Assembly (NCBI GenBank): GCA_037190845.1
Contig: JBBCJI010000023.1
Coordinates: forward strand, 79,111-143,110
Origin: JBEBVQ01 sp037190845
Lineage (GTDB): Bacteria; Bacteroidota; Bacteroidia; Chitinophagales; Chitinophagaceae
Reading direction: 5' to 3'
Length of the DNA stretch: 64,000 nt
In this document: positions 24,565 through 33,468 of the stretch, piece after piece
Layout: each line of letters begins with the position of its first letter
How positions within the stretch are numbered: the first letter of the stretch is position 1
Translations under genes and position numbers: made by a program
Notes under the pieces: model-generated
Database searches by the model: none
Seen by the model: the letters and a program-made list of their open reading frames with translations, nothing else
What the model was told of the DNA's origin: nothing

Positions 24565-27081
24565 ATGAAGCATCTGATACTATATCCTTTTTGCCTGTTA
24601 TCATTTTTTATTACCCAAATCAACGCTGCAAAAGCGAGCCATATCCTGGGAGCCGAATTGTTTTATACATACCTGTCTACTAACAGTAACGGGGATGAAA
24701 CATACAGGATCACGCTGAAGCTATTTGGGGATTGCGGCTCCAATGCTTTAAACGGTGGTAACGGGGCTTATGAAGATCTGATCGTTTCCAGGCCTTCCAT
24801 ATACATATACAATGGCAATACGCTGGTAAATCAGATAATGCTGAATATGGAACCTTATCCGGCAAGCAATATTGAGATCACCCCCGTTTGCCCGGCCCAG
24901 AAAGACAGTACCAATTGTAATATCCCGGGCAGTGCGCTGCTTGGTGTAACGAGGTATATATATTCCGGGCTGATAACACTAAATGGCACATCCAATGATT
25001 GGCGTTTCCTTTTTAATGGTGTTTTAAACAGCAATAGTTCTGCAGGACGGAGCACCAGTATTATGAACATTTTCAACATCGGCAATTCCATGATTACGTT
25101 ACGGGCCACCCTGAATAATACCACCGGCCCTAACTCATCTACTCAGTTCACGTCCGAGCCTACGCCGTTTTTCTGTATCAACCTCACACAGGAATATAAT
25201 CTTGGCGCTGTTGACCCCAATGGCGATTCATTGGGATTCAGTCTTGTTTCCGCCTTGGAATCCACTCAGGCCAACTGCACATATATTTCAGGATATTCCC
25301 CCACACAACCAATCGCTACAGCTGTAGGAGGATTTAATTATAACCCTGTCAACGGGCAGTTAAGCTTTACACCAAATCTGGTCATGAACGGTGTAGTTGT
25401 CAACCAGGTAAATGAATACAAGAATGGCGTATTAATGGGCAGTAGTATGCGGGAAATGACATTTGTCATTATGCCGAATTGTCTTAACTCCCCACCCGAT
25501 CCCGGTTTTGTTACGGATCTGAGCGGAGGTTATAACAGCGCGCTGAATGAAATTTCCACCTGCCAGGGACAAACCGAGGTACTGTCGTTTAATTTTAGTT
25601 GCTCGGATGTAAACGGCGACAGCATTACGATCACCTATACCGGCATACCGACCGGAGCCGTTGTCAACATTGTAGATAATAACACCACGAATCCCTCTTT
25701 CTTTTTTCAATGGGATGTAACCAATGTCGCGGCGGGCACCTATAACTTTTTTGTTACGCTGACCGATAACGGCTGCCCGATCTCAAGCAGGCAGACGATT
25801 GCATACACCATACAGGTGGCGCCGCTTATGAACAGCTTCGATACAGGCACCATATCGGGCTGTGCCTATGATTCAAGCAGCATGGTCTGGGTAACGGTCA
25901 AAAATCCGAACGACACTATGGAGTATACCATTACCTGGTGGGACAGCACCACAACGGAACTTCAGTCGAATACCACAAAAACGGGGGATACTTTGTTTAA
26001 TGTCCCTATCGGTACCTATACCGTCCACATCCGTAATGCTGATGGTTGTGTAGCCACATCTGCAATTACCATAGCCCCCCCAACCTATAAAGCATCCTTT
26101 GTAACAGACAGCATCGTATGTGTGCTCCACGAAGTCGATTTTGAAAACACATCTACCAACGATATAAACGCGTGGGAATGGGACTTTGGTGACAGCACCC
26201 TTTCTACCCAGCGGGATCCGACACATACCTATACCATTCCGGGCACCTATATTGTACGGCTCACAGGAACAACGGATTTCCCCTGCCAGGACACCGCCTA
26301 TATGACTATAGTGGTTGACTCTACGCCGCGTGTTGTTTTTGATATCAGCAAGGACCGGATTTGTGAAGGTGAAACCGTAATCTTCTCCCCTTCGTTTACC
26401 GTTAATGCAGATAGCCTTGTATGGGATATTGAGGGAGTCCGGGTACCGGTTGTACCTGCGACAGACACCCCCAGATCTTACCTCTATGACCATGCAGGCA
26501 TATTCTTTGTTTCGCTGACCGGCCATTTCCCGGCATGTCCCGATTCTACATATATAGATACTGTGTTTGTTTCCCGGCACCCTATTGTTAACCTGCGGCC
26601 AGATACGTCCATCTGTCCTAATGCCCAGCCAATTGATCTGCAGAATCTTGTGTATGAAGAGCTTGCAGCAAGCTATCTCTGGAATACAGGCGAAACAACC
26701 CCGGGCATTCTTGTATATGAGCCCGGCGTGTACCACCTTACCATTACATCCAGCTCCGATTGTCAAACGACAGATTCCGTAACTGTTGCCCGTTCCTGTT
26801 ATATTGACATTCCTAATGTTTTCACCCCGGACGGAGACGGGCTGAATGATTATTTCTTCCCGAGGGAACTGCTTTCCATGAAGGTTACCAGATTTCATAT
26901 GCGCATATTTAACCGTTGGGGCACTTTGTTGTTCGAAACGACCCGGACAGACGGACGTGGCTGGGACGGACGTTTCAATGGTGAAATACAACCCGGCGGT
27001 GTATATGTCTATATGATCAAAGCCGAAATAGACAGCCATATTGAAGAAACACACAATGGTAATGTTACGCTATTGCGGTAA
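24565..27081 (+). CDS. Secreted PKD-domain protein with T9SS type B sorting domain
   Basis: An 838-residue surface protein. The signal peptide MKHLILYPFCLLSFFITQINAAKA begins at the ATG at 24565. The frame opens further upstream at a TTG (24490), but that extension is unlikely because it precedes the signal peptide. SHILGAELFYTYL marks an N-terminal domain frequent in Bacteroidota adhesin-like proteins. A PKD domain is visible around AWEWDFGDSTLSTQRDPTHTY. The C-terminal CHU_C domain starts IPNVFTPDGDGLNDYFFP and contains FHMRIFNRWGTLLFE and WDGRFNGEIQPGGVYVY. The type IX secretion system exports such proteins and, for type B domains, usually with PorP/SprF-like help. It stands alone, unlike the cassettes from 29174 on. 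Confidence 0.92.
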   Translation: MKHLILYPFCLLSFFITQINAAKASHILGAELFYTYLSTNSNGDETYRITLKLFGDCGSNALNGGNGAYEDLIVSRPSIYIYNGNTLVNQIMLNMEPYPASNIEITPVCPAQKDSTNCNIPGSALLGVTRYIYSGLITLNGTSNDWRFLFNGVLNSNSSAGRSTSIMNIFNIGNSMITLRATLNNTTGPNSSTQFTSEPTPFFCINLTQEYNLGAVDPNGDSLGFSLVSALESTQANCTYISGYSPTQPIATAVGGFNYNPVNGQLSFTPNLVMNGVVVNQVNEYKNGVLMGSSMREMTFVIMPNCLNSPPDPGFVTDLSGGYNSALNEISTCQGQTEVLSFNFSCSDVNGDSITITYTGIPTGAVVNIVDNNTTNPSFFFQWDVTNVAAGTYNFFVTLTDNGCPISSRQTIAYTIQVAPLMNSFDTGTISGCAYDSSSMVWVTVKNPNDTMEYTITWWDSTTTELQSNTTKTGDTLFNVPIGTYTVHIRNADGCVATSAITIAPPTYKASFVTDSIVCVLHEVDFENTSTNDINAWEWDFGDSTLSTQRDPTHTYTIPGTYIVRLTGTTDFPCQDTAYMTIVVDSTPRVVFDISKDRICEGETVIFSPSFTVNADSLVWDIEGVRVPVVPATDTPRSYLYDHAGIFFVSLTGHFPACPDSTYIDTVFVSRHPIVNLRPDTSICPNAQPIDLQNLVYEELAASYLWNTGETTPGILVYEPGVYHLTITSSSDCQTTDSVTVARSCYIDIPNVFTPDGDGLNDYFFPRELLSMKVTRFHMRIFNRWGTLLFETTRTDGRGWDGRFNGEIQPGGVYVYMIKAEIDSHIEETHNGNVTLLR

Positions 27082-27179
27082 ACAAGGATGAGGAATGAAT
27101 GCGTACAGAATAACGTATTCAGATAGCTTTTTCTCGTGTCGTTTTAAATATGTAATCTAAATAATCCGACTGATTTTTC

Positions 27180-28049
27180 ATGAAAGTATTTATTGCCGGA
27201 GCGTCCGGCCTGTTGGGCGGCAACTGCCTCCTTTATTTCAGAGAACAGGGTTGGACGGTGGCAGGAAGTCATCTGAATTATCCGACTCCCGAAACCACTT
27301 ACTATAATACACTGGAACCTGAGCATCCGGACAACTTCGATCTCGATGCATTTGCACCAGATGTGATTGTGCATTGCGGGGCGCTCACCCATGTTGATTA
27401 TTGCGAAACACACGAAGACGAAAGCTATCGCCAGACGGTTGAAAGTACAATCAATCTGATAACAGCAGCTCAACGTATCCGTGCCCGCCTGGTTTACATC
27501 TCGACCGATTATGTTTTTGATGGTAAAGATGGCCCCTATACCGAAGATGCACCGGTAAACCCGGTCAGTGTTTACGGGAAACATAAACTCCTTGCCGAAC
27601 AATTGGTTTTGAGGGAAATACCTGATGCATTGGTATTACGTATTACCAATGTATACGGAGATGAAGCAAGAGGAAAGAATTTTGTAGCGCGCATCGTGCA
27701 GCAATGTAAAGAAAACAATCACCTTACCCTGAAGCTACCTTACGACCAGTTTGCTTCCCCTGCCAATGCCTATGATATTGCACGGGCTATGTTTGTTTTA
27801 TTGCGCGATACAAAATCCGGAATATATCATACGGGAGGGACGGATTATATGAACCGGGTAGAGCTTGCCCTGCGTGTACTTCATTACTTCCCCGATGCGT
27901 CATATGACCTTCAGCCTATGAGTACAAGCGAACTGAAACAACCGGCAGTACGTCCATTGCTCGGCGGTTTTGTTTGTCTAAAATTCAGAAGCGAATACCC
28001 TGATTTTCTGTTTTCAAATGTGGACGACTATATGAAACTGCAATTATGA
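27180..28049 (+). CDS. Sugar-nucleotide reductase/SDR, RfbD-like
   Basis: A 289-residue extended short-chain dehydrogenase of the dTDP-4-dehydrorhamnose reductase type (RmlD substrate-binding family). The NAD(P)-binding loop is KVFIAGASGLLGGNC. VIVHCGALTHVDYCETHED, VYISTDYVFDGKDGPYTED and the catalytic SVYGKHKLLAEQ (Tyr-x3-Lys) follow, given here in parts. It probably reduces a 4-keto sugar nucleotide, but the exact substrate is uncertain because homologues also act on other keto groups. It is not next to the rfbC gene at the left edge. A 25-bp hairpin follows its stop codon. Confidence 0.88.
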   Translation: MKVFIAGASGLLGGNCLLYFREQGWTVAGSHLNYPTPETTYYNTLEPEHPDNFDLDAFAPDVIVHCGALTHVDYCETHEDESYRQTVESTINLITAAQRIRARLVYISTDYVFDGKDGPYTEDAPVNPVSVYGKHKLLAEQLVLREIPDALVLRITNVYGDEARGKNFVARIVQQCKENNHLTLKLPYDQFASPANAYDIARAMFVLLRDTKSGIYHTGGTDYMNRVELALRVLHYFPDASYDLQPMSTSELKQPAVRPLLGGFVCLKFRSEYPDFLFSNVDDYMKLQL

Positions 28050-28104
28050 ATGATGAATTATGAGTGATGAATTTATCGTTCATCACTCATAATTCATCAT
28101 TCAT
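28046..28104 (+). terminator. Perfect 25-bp hairpin at the end of the RfbD-like gene
   Basis: ATGAATGATGAATTATGAGTGATGA (28046-28070, read as ATGAATGATGAAT plus TATGAGTGATGA) pairs with 28080-28104 across a 9-nt loop. It begins at the stop codon (28047-28049). No U-tract, so it may stabilise the 3' end as much as terminate. Confidence 0.72.
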
Positions 28105-28111
28105 ACCTAAT

Positions 28112-28144
28112 AAAAAACGCTCCGGATCAATACGATCCGGAGCG
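28112..28144 (-). terminator. Intrinsic terminator of an unassigned minus-strand transcript
   Basis: On the minus strand, CGCTCCGGATC (28144-28134), loop GTATT, GATCCGGAGCG (28128-28118), then TTTTTT. A strong GC-rich stem plus U-tract with no recognised gene upstream on that strand for about 1 kb. It therefore marks the 3' end of a small RNA or peptide gene. Confidence 0.85.
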
Positions 28145-28225
28145 CAGGACTATACTTACTAACCCATCGTAAGCATAGCAAATATCTGAAAAAGGATTCG
28201 AATTCAAAAACATTTTTTCCCTCAT
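28127..28225 (-). ncRNA. Candidate small RNA or 32-residue peptide gene
   Basis: The minus strand between about 28260 and 28144 ends in a textbook terminator. Inside it a short frame starts at the ATG at 28225 (MREKMFLNSNPFSDICYAYD...) and stops at 28127, with the stop codon inside the terminator loop region. I do not recognise the peptide or an RNA family. It could be a small regulatory RNA, with the frame accidental, or a leader peptide. Its only neighbours are the RfbD-like gene and DUF1684. The exact ends and promoter cannot be fixed by eye; AATATTTG near 28261 is only a near-match to the -7 box. Confidence 0.45.
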
Positions 28226-28554
28226 GTCATTAATTATTTATTAATACCTATATTGTTTTTCAAATATTTCCCGGAAGGACTTGGGAGCTGAGTCTGTTAC
28301 TTTAAAGCGTTCTGTATCCGGCATGACTTTCTGATTATATGAGACAAAACATATTGAAATAATAACACTAAAATAATTACTGGCATTCGGTGTCAATAAT
28401 ATGCAGGTGTACACAAAGGCAGTTTTATCACTAATTTATTATTTTTACTGCCGCCCGATGGATAGCATTAATATGATAATTAAGAAATATTTGAATTTTA
28501 TTTTTATTCAATAAATCGTCTGAATACCCGGATAGTATAATCCCCGATCTCCCG

Positions 28555-29157
28555 ATGAAACCATTCTTTTTATTGTGCTGGATATTGTTTTCATTCACCG
28601 GTTATACACAAACCTATGAAAACGTGCTGTACCAGTACCGGGAGTCATACAAACTTCACTTTGTGCTGGATACAAACAGTCCGCTCCGGGCAGCCGATAC
28701 TGGTTACCTGCAATTTTACGCCCCGGATACAAACTATAGGATCAAAGCTCACTTTACAACGACTCCTCAGGCGAAGGAATTTGATATGCCAACATATAAC
28801 GGCAAGCTGAAAAAATACCGTCAATACGGCTTGCTGACGTTTACCGTAAATGATACCATTGTAACCCTCCGGGCATACCAAAGCCAGGCACTGATGAAAA
28901 AACGCGGGCTGAAAGATTATCTGTTCATTCCCTTTACCGATCAGACAAGCTATACTACCACTTATGGGGGTGGCCGGTATCTCGAACTCCGGACAGGCGA
29001 TATTAAAAATGACACAGTAATGCTTGATTTCAACAAATGCTATAATCCATATTGTGCCTATGCAGATGGATATTCCTGTCCGATCCCACCGGATGCCAAC
29101 AGGCTGCCGGTTGCCATCCCTGCAGGTGAAATGTTATTCAGCAAGCCGGCTGAATAA
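28555..29157 (+). CDS. DUF1684 domain-containing secreted protein
   Basis: A 200-residue protein with a signal peptide (MKPFFLLCWILFSFTGYTQ). The remainder matches the DUF1684 pattern: the region FDMPTYNGKLKKYRQYGLLTF, the segment LKDYLFIPFTDQTSYTTTYGGGRYLEL (given in parts) and the terminal cysteine-containing NKCYNPYCAYADGYSCPIPP. Function of this widespread family is unknown. It is convergent with cassette C, ending 16 bp before the VCBS gene's stop codon; no terminator hairpin is visible in that short gap. Confidence 0.88.
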   Translation: MKPFFLLCWILFSFTGYTQTYENVLYQYRESYKLHFVLDTNSPLRAADTGYLQFYAPDTNYRIKAHFTTTPQAKEFDMPTYNGKLKKYRQYGLLTFTVNDTIVTLRAYQSQALMKKRGLKDYLFIPFTDQTSYTTTYGGGRYLELRTGDIKNDTVMLDFNKCYNPYCAYADGYSCPIPPDANRLPVAIPAGEMLFSKPAE

Positions 29158-29173
29158 GCAATATTATGTCGAA

Positions 29174-31108
29174 TTATTTTTTGACTACCCGATGTACTTC
29201 AGTTCTGGTGTCTTTCATCTCCAGATGTACAAAGTAAATCCCTTCTGGCAGACTACCCAGATCAAAAACAAGCTTGTCGTTGTCACTGATACTGTATCTT
29301 ATATTGGTAAGCTTACCCGTTACATCTGCCACATATGCCTCCCGGATACGCGCCGTGAGCCCCGCTCCCTGCATTACAACATAACGCACCGTCGGATTCG
29401 GAAACACCTTGCACTCCGGAATAGCAGACAACGTTCCCTCATGTATTCCCGTCGGAAAACTGTTGATACCCACCACCTGGTTCACCGGGGGATTATATAT
29501 CGCCGAACGGGTACAGTTCGCATCCGGCCATCTCACGACGATCGAATCTATAGCCGTAGCCGATCCCAGACCAAAATTGAGTATGAACGGCTGCTGACCT
29601 GTGTGCATACCCCGGCCTGCCATCACCTCACGCATCTGCAGCTTACCCTCATAATGCACATAAATACGCGCCCCGATCGCATTCTTGTTGATACCTCCCG
29701 TCACCGGATGCAGCTTCACGGATACATGATTGTTGTTCTGGCCAGCCGTATTTTTCCATAGTGCCAGCGTTGCACCGTTAGGCGTGATCAGCAGATCATC
29801 GTCGCCGTCCATATCATAATCTATCGTCTCCAGGAACGTCGTACTCTTCAGTTCCGGCACCAGTAACCCTAACGCTGCCGTAGCATCTTTGAAGGTATTA
29901 TCTAACTGCTGATGCCAGAAATAAGTACGGTCAGTTGCCGGTGCGTAGACATACTGCGCCATCACAAGATCCTTTAATCCGTCATTCTCAAAATCTATGA
30001 ATACTCCTTTCATATCACCCCGATGCGAACTCGCAGGGGAACTGACAGGAAGAAAATCTTCCCGGATATCAAACGCATAATTATGATCCGGCCCTTTATT
30101 GATACCGATCGTAGAACGGAATTGCCCCGGTGCATTCCCACCGTGTACCACCGCAAAGAACAAATCCATGTTTCCGTCATTATTTACATCCTCAGGAGTA
30201 ATTGCAAATGTGCACGAACGCTGACCCGCTCCCGTCCGTTCCAGGTTATAACCCAGAGCAGATGCCATATCAGTAAATGTACCGTCGCCGTTGTTACGCA
30301 GCACCATACCCGGGCTCCGGCAATACGGAGCTGTCAGGATATCCGGGAGACAATCGTTATTCCAGTCTGTAGATGAGGAACCATACATGGCTTCCGGCAA
30401 AGCACCGATACCGCTTATATCCGTCATGTCCGTAAACGTACCATCTCCATTCCCTTTCATCAGATAACCATGATCCCGAAGATTCGTGGTAATGTCTTCA
30501 TAAGTTGTTGCAATAAACAGATCCAGATTGCCGTCACGGTCGTAATCCAGCGCCGTCAGCGAACGGATATTACGAAGTCCGATGGACGACAGTCCATGAC
30601 CTGGCTTATAGCTGAATTTACCCGTCCCATCACCGAGGAATACCTCGCAGCGGTCGCCCGGAAACAGATACGTATGTTTATTGTAATAAAAATTTCCCGT
30701 CACCAGATCCATATTCCCATCATTGTTGAAATCAGCCAGCGTAAAGCAATTGGCGTGATAACCTGTGTCACCGGGGATGTCATGAACACCGGACTGAGGA
30801 GTCACGTCTATGAATTTTCGTGCTTTCGGATCATCACTATCCGGATCACGAATATTCAGATGGATTTTCATCGGATTACGTTCCGTATACAGTGATCCGC
30901 CAGGGGCAAGATAGAGCGTTACAAGGTCCGGGTAATCGTCATTATTAATATCCGCTACACCCGGGTAGAGCTGAACGCCCGGCGGCACATCCAGTCCCGA
31001 CACCGGCGGCGGTACCGGAGTAAACCATCCCGACGCCTGCCCTGTAGCGTTCAATGATATACACAATATGCCGGCTACGGCTAATAATTGCACGCTGATC
31101 TGTTTCAT
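29174..31108 (-). CDS. FG-GAP/ASPIC-UnbV (CRTAC1-like) protein with T9SS type A sorting domain
   Basis: A 644-residue secreted protein, last gene of cassette C. After a signal peptide (MKQISVQLLAVAGILCISLNATGQ), the N-terminal two thirds carry FG-GAP/VCBS beta-propeller repeats with calcium-loop-like motifs: DFNNDGNMDLVTG, DYDRDGNLDLFIA, DWNNDCLPDILTA, DVNNDGNMDLFFA, DFENDGLKDLVMA and DYDMDGDDDLLIT. The ASPIC/UnbV domain (about 470-550) includes GARIYVHYEGKLQMREVMAG and IDSIVVRWPD. A type A sorting domain ends LPEGIYFVHLEMKDTRTE and HRVVKK. Close paralogues are at 43785 and 55904. Such proteins are thought to be surface-exposed, binding or adhesive; the ligand is unknown. Confidence 0.9.
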   Translation of the reverse strand: MKQISVQLLAVAGILCISLNATGQASGWFTPVPPPVSGLDVPPGVQLYPGVADINNDDYPDLVTLYLAPGGSLYTERNPMKIHLNIRDPDSDDPKARKFIDVTPQSGVHDIPGDTGYHANCFTLADFNNDGNMDLVTGNFYYNKHTYLFPGDRCEVFLGDGTGKFSYKPGHGLSSIGLRNIRSLTALDYDRDGNLDLFIATTYEDITTNLRDHGYLMKGNGDGTFTDMTDISGIGALPEAMYGSSSTDWNNDCLPDILTAPYCRSPGMVLRNNGDGTFTDMASALGYNLERTGAGQRSCTFAITPEDVNNDGNMDLFFAVVHGGNAPGQFRSTIGINKGPDHNYAFDIREDFLPVSSPASSHRGDMKGVFIDFENDGLKDLVMAQYVYAPATDRTYFWHQQLDNTFKDATAALGLLVPELKSTTFLETIDYDMDGDDDLLITPNGATLALWKNTAGQNNNHVSVKLHPVTGGINKNAIGARIYVHYEGKLQMREVMAGRGMHTGQQPFILNFGLGSATAIDSIVVRWPDANCTRSAIYNPPVNQVVGINSFPTGIHEGTLSAIPECKVFPNPTVRYVVMQGAGLTARIREAYVADVTGKLTNIRYSISDNDKLVFDLGSLPEGIYFVHLEMKDTRTEVHRVVKK

Positions 31109-31133
31109 GGATTCTGAATAAAATAATCATTTT

Positions 31134-31153
31134 AATCAGCCAATTAGCTGATT
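31134..31153 (-). repeat. AATCAGC-CAATTA-GCTGATT hairpin repeat
   Basis: A 7-bp stem between the type B and CRTAC1-like genes of cassette C. It belongs to the same TTAGCTGATT family as the elements near 18690, 19052 and 57856. It is too weak to be a reliable terminator, so the two genes are probably still co-transcribed. Confidence 0.5.
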
Positions 31154-31159
31154 GAATAC

Positions 31160-33460
31160 CTACCGCAACAAATGAAAATTACCTTGCTGCTGATAAGGCT
31201 TTCCTTCAATACTATACTGAAGCAGATATACATACGTGCCTATCTGCGATGCTGTGCCTTTGTAGAAGCCATCCCAACCCTCCAGCTTATCGCGGGTAGT
31301 AAACACACGTTCTCCCCAGCGGTTGAAAATGCTCAGCGTCACCCCCTCCATCCGTCCCAGGTTGCCCAATATCCGGAATACATCATTCCGGCCATCGCTG
31401 TTCGGTGTAAACGCATTCGGCAGCCAAATCTCGCAGAAGATCTGCCTTACTTCTATCGTGTCGCTGTCCGTACCGCATTTGTTGATCGCCGTGACTATGT
31501 ACTCGCCGCCGTAACGGATCAGCAACTCGTTGCCATAGCTCCCGTCTGACCACAACAAAGAATCCGTGTTCAATACCCAGGCGGATAAGCGTAGCGGTGT
31601 TTCCTCACACACCGTCGTATCTGCCCCTAGCGATACCGTCGGTTTCGGATGATAGGTTAATGTCACCGTATCTCTACCAACACATTTATACTCCGTTGTA
31701 ATCATCACACTATACGTACCTGCTGATGTAACTGCGATCGAAGATGTGGTATCTCCCGTGCTCCACTCGTAACGGCTGCTGCTCCCATAGCTTCCGTCAA
31801 GAACGAGCGTCTGCTCCGGGCAGATGTCGCCATCGTTACCCAGATCTATCTCAGGCGCAGGCATTGCGGTGATGCTGACTGTATCATGAACGATACAACC
31901 GTTCCGGTCAACGGTCAGTGTATATATCCCCGTAGTAGCTGCATAGATATAAGATGTGGTTGCTCCCGTACTCCATAAGTATGTTGCCTCATACACATAG
32001 TTGCCGATTTCCAAAGGGAATTGCTCACAAATCGTCGTGTCCGGCCCCAGGTCCAGTACCGGGGTAGGCACTTCCGTTATCGTAATGGTATCGCTGCCGG
32101 TACATCCGTCCCGCTCCACCTCAAGCCAATAAGTACCACCCTGCGATACAGTCATCGCGGTATATGAAAAGCCGTTGCTCCATAAATAATTGGTGCCGGG
32201 AGCCTGTGGTGAGGTAAGGACAACCGGCAGGTCTTTATCACAGATGCTGAAATCAGGCCCCAGGTCTGCATGAAGGGGAGCACCTAAATCTACATTGATG
32301 GAGTCGGATGAGGTACAGCCAAAAGAGTCGGATACCATGACCCGATAACTGCCATTTGCGGTGACCGTGATACGGGAATCAACAGAGCCGTTACTCCAGA
32401 TCCAGCTATCCCCGTCGGAAACAGATAGCTCAACAGAATCGGCACATAATGCTATATCCGGGCCAAGATCCAAAGCCGGTCTTTCACCAAACGTGATCTT
32501 TACAGAATCGGAGACCACCATACAACTGGTATTACCCGAAATACCTGAAGGGAACACTTTGTAGCGCACCCACCACTCTCCTTTGCCGGGTGAAAAATTC
32601 CAGGCAGATCCGGGACCAGACTGACCGGTTTGCCATACGGAAGCATTCGCATTACGAAACTCCCATTCATAAACCGGAGGGGTATATATGCCGGGCGTAA
32701 TATCCGCCGTAAGCAAAAAAGAGCTGGCATCGCAAAGTAGCGTATCCCTGTTGGGCGCCAGCGTCAATACAGGCACACAGGGACGGACCATAATATCATC
32801 AAAAGCGAGGTCATTGCCTAACCCGCTTCCCTGCCTGTTGTTAATGATCTGCAATAATATAGACGAGCTGCCGCCGTTGGAAAAAACTACCGCATGATGG
32901 TGCCAGCGCTCATCCACAGGAATATCGCCAGAAGTATACGTAGCAAGCACCGCACTGGAAACCGGGTCGCTAATGCGCATAATAACATTCGGGCGCTGCA
33001 TATTCGGGTTATTTACCGACCCATTGGTGGTAGCCATCAGGTTCAGCAGCCATACGGAAAACTCCAGTGTGGTATTCGGACACAGGTCTGTCATAAGATA
33101 CTCAACCACGGTATCTCCTATATTATCCGGCATATTGATCCCGAACAGCAACCCGTTTGTATTCCCGGTATGATCGCCTCGCTGCACCCAGGAAGGACTG
33201 GAGCCGAATGCAGAGGTATGCTTCACCAATCCGGAAACATTAGCCGCAGACAACCCGCCGCTGGTGACAAAGGTGGTATTGGTGCTTAATCCCGGCGCAT
33301 AGGTCGCAAGCGGGCCATACCAGGTCTGTGTTGCATTACCCTGGCCAAAGTCGGCAAACAGCAACGGGGGCCCGAAAACACCGTTACACACCTGGGCATG
33401 TACAGATGCGGACTGCATAAACAACAAGGACAAGGCATATAAAAAAACAAATCTCATCAT
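31160..33460 (-). CDS. Large Ig-like repeat protein with T9SS type B sorting domain
   Basis: A 766-residue secreted protein of cassette C. After a signal peptide (MMRFVFLYALSLLFMQSASVHAQ), residues 24-230 look like a jelly-roll or carbohydrate-binding-type domain (segments LCPNTTLEFSVWLLNLMA and LLQIINNRQGSGLGNDLAFDDI). Next come six to seven Ig-like repeats of about 75-80 residues with the pattern LGPD-x2-C...Y-x-W-S-T/N-G-x-T...G-x-Y. The CHU_C domain begins WLPNAFTPNSDGRNDVFRI and ends FHLLR. From the Ig repeats onward it closely resembles 45808 and 57932, but its N-terminal domain is different. It starts 8 bp after the upstream type A gene, a tight operon. Confidence 0.9.
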   Translation of the reverse strand: MMRFVFLYALSLLFMQSASVHAQVCNGVFGPPLLFADFGQGNATQTWYGPLATYAPGLSTNTTFVTSGGLSAANVSGLVKHTSAFGSSPSWVQRGDHTGNTNGLLFGINMPDNIGDTVVEYLMTDLCPNTTLEFSVWLLNLMATTNGSVNNPNMQRPNVIMRISDPVSSAVLATYTSGDIPVDERWHHHAVVFSNGGSSSILLQIINNRQGSGLGNDLAFDDIMVRPCVPVLTLAPNRDTLLCDASSFLLTADITPGIYTPPVYEWEFRNANASVWQTGQSGPGSAWNFSPGKGEWWVRYKVFPSGISGNTSCMVVSDSVKITFGERPALDLGPDIALCADSVELSVSDGDSWIWSNGSVDSRITVTANGSYRVMVSDSFGCTSSDSINVDLGAPLHADLGPDFSICDKDLPVVLTSPQAPGTNYLWSNGFSYTAMTVSQGGTYWLEVERDGCTGSDTITITEVPTPVLDLGPDTTICEQFPLEIGNYVYEATYLWSTGATTSYIYAATTGIYTLTVDRNGCIVHDTVSITAMPAPEIDLGNDGDICPEQTLVLDGSYGSSSRYEWSTGDTTSSIAVTSAGTYSVMITTEYKCVGRDTVTLTYHPKPTVSLGADTTVCEETPLRLSAWVLNTDSLLWSDGSYGNELLIRYGGEYIVTAINKCGTDSDTIEVRQIFCEIWLPNAFTPNSDGRNDVFRILGNLGRMEGVTLSIFNRWGERVFTTRDKLEGWDGFYKGTASQIGTYVYLLQYSIEGKPYQQQGNFHLLR

Positions 33461-33468
33461 CTGCTGTT

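Noticed and set aside
25873..27054. A 393-codon frame antisense to the T9SS type B gene
   Set aside because: The sense strand encodes clear PKD and CHU_C domains; the antisense frame has no recognisable motif.
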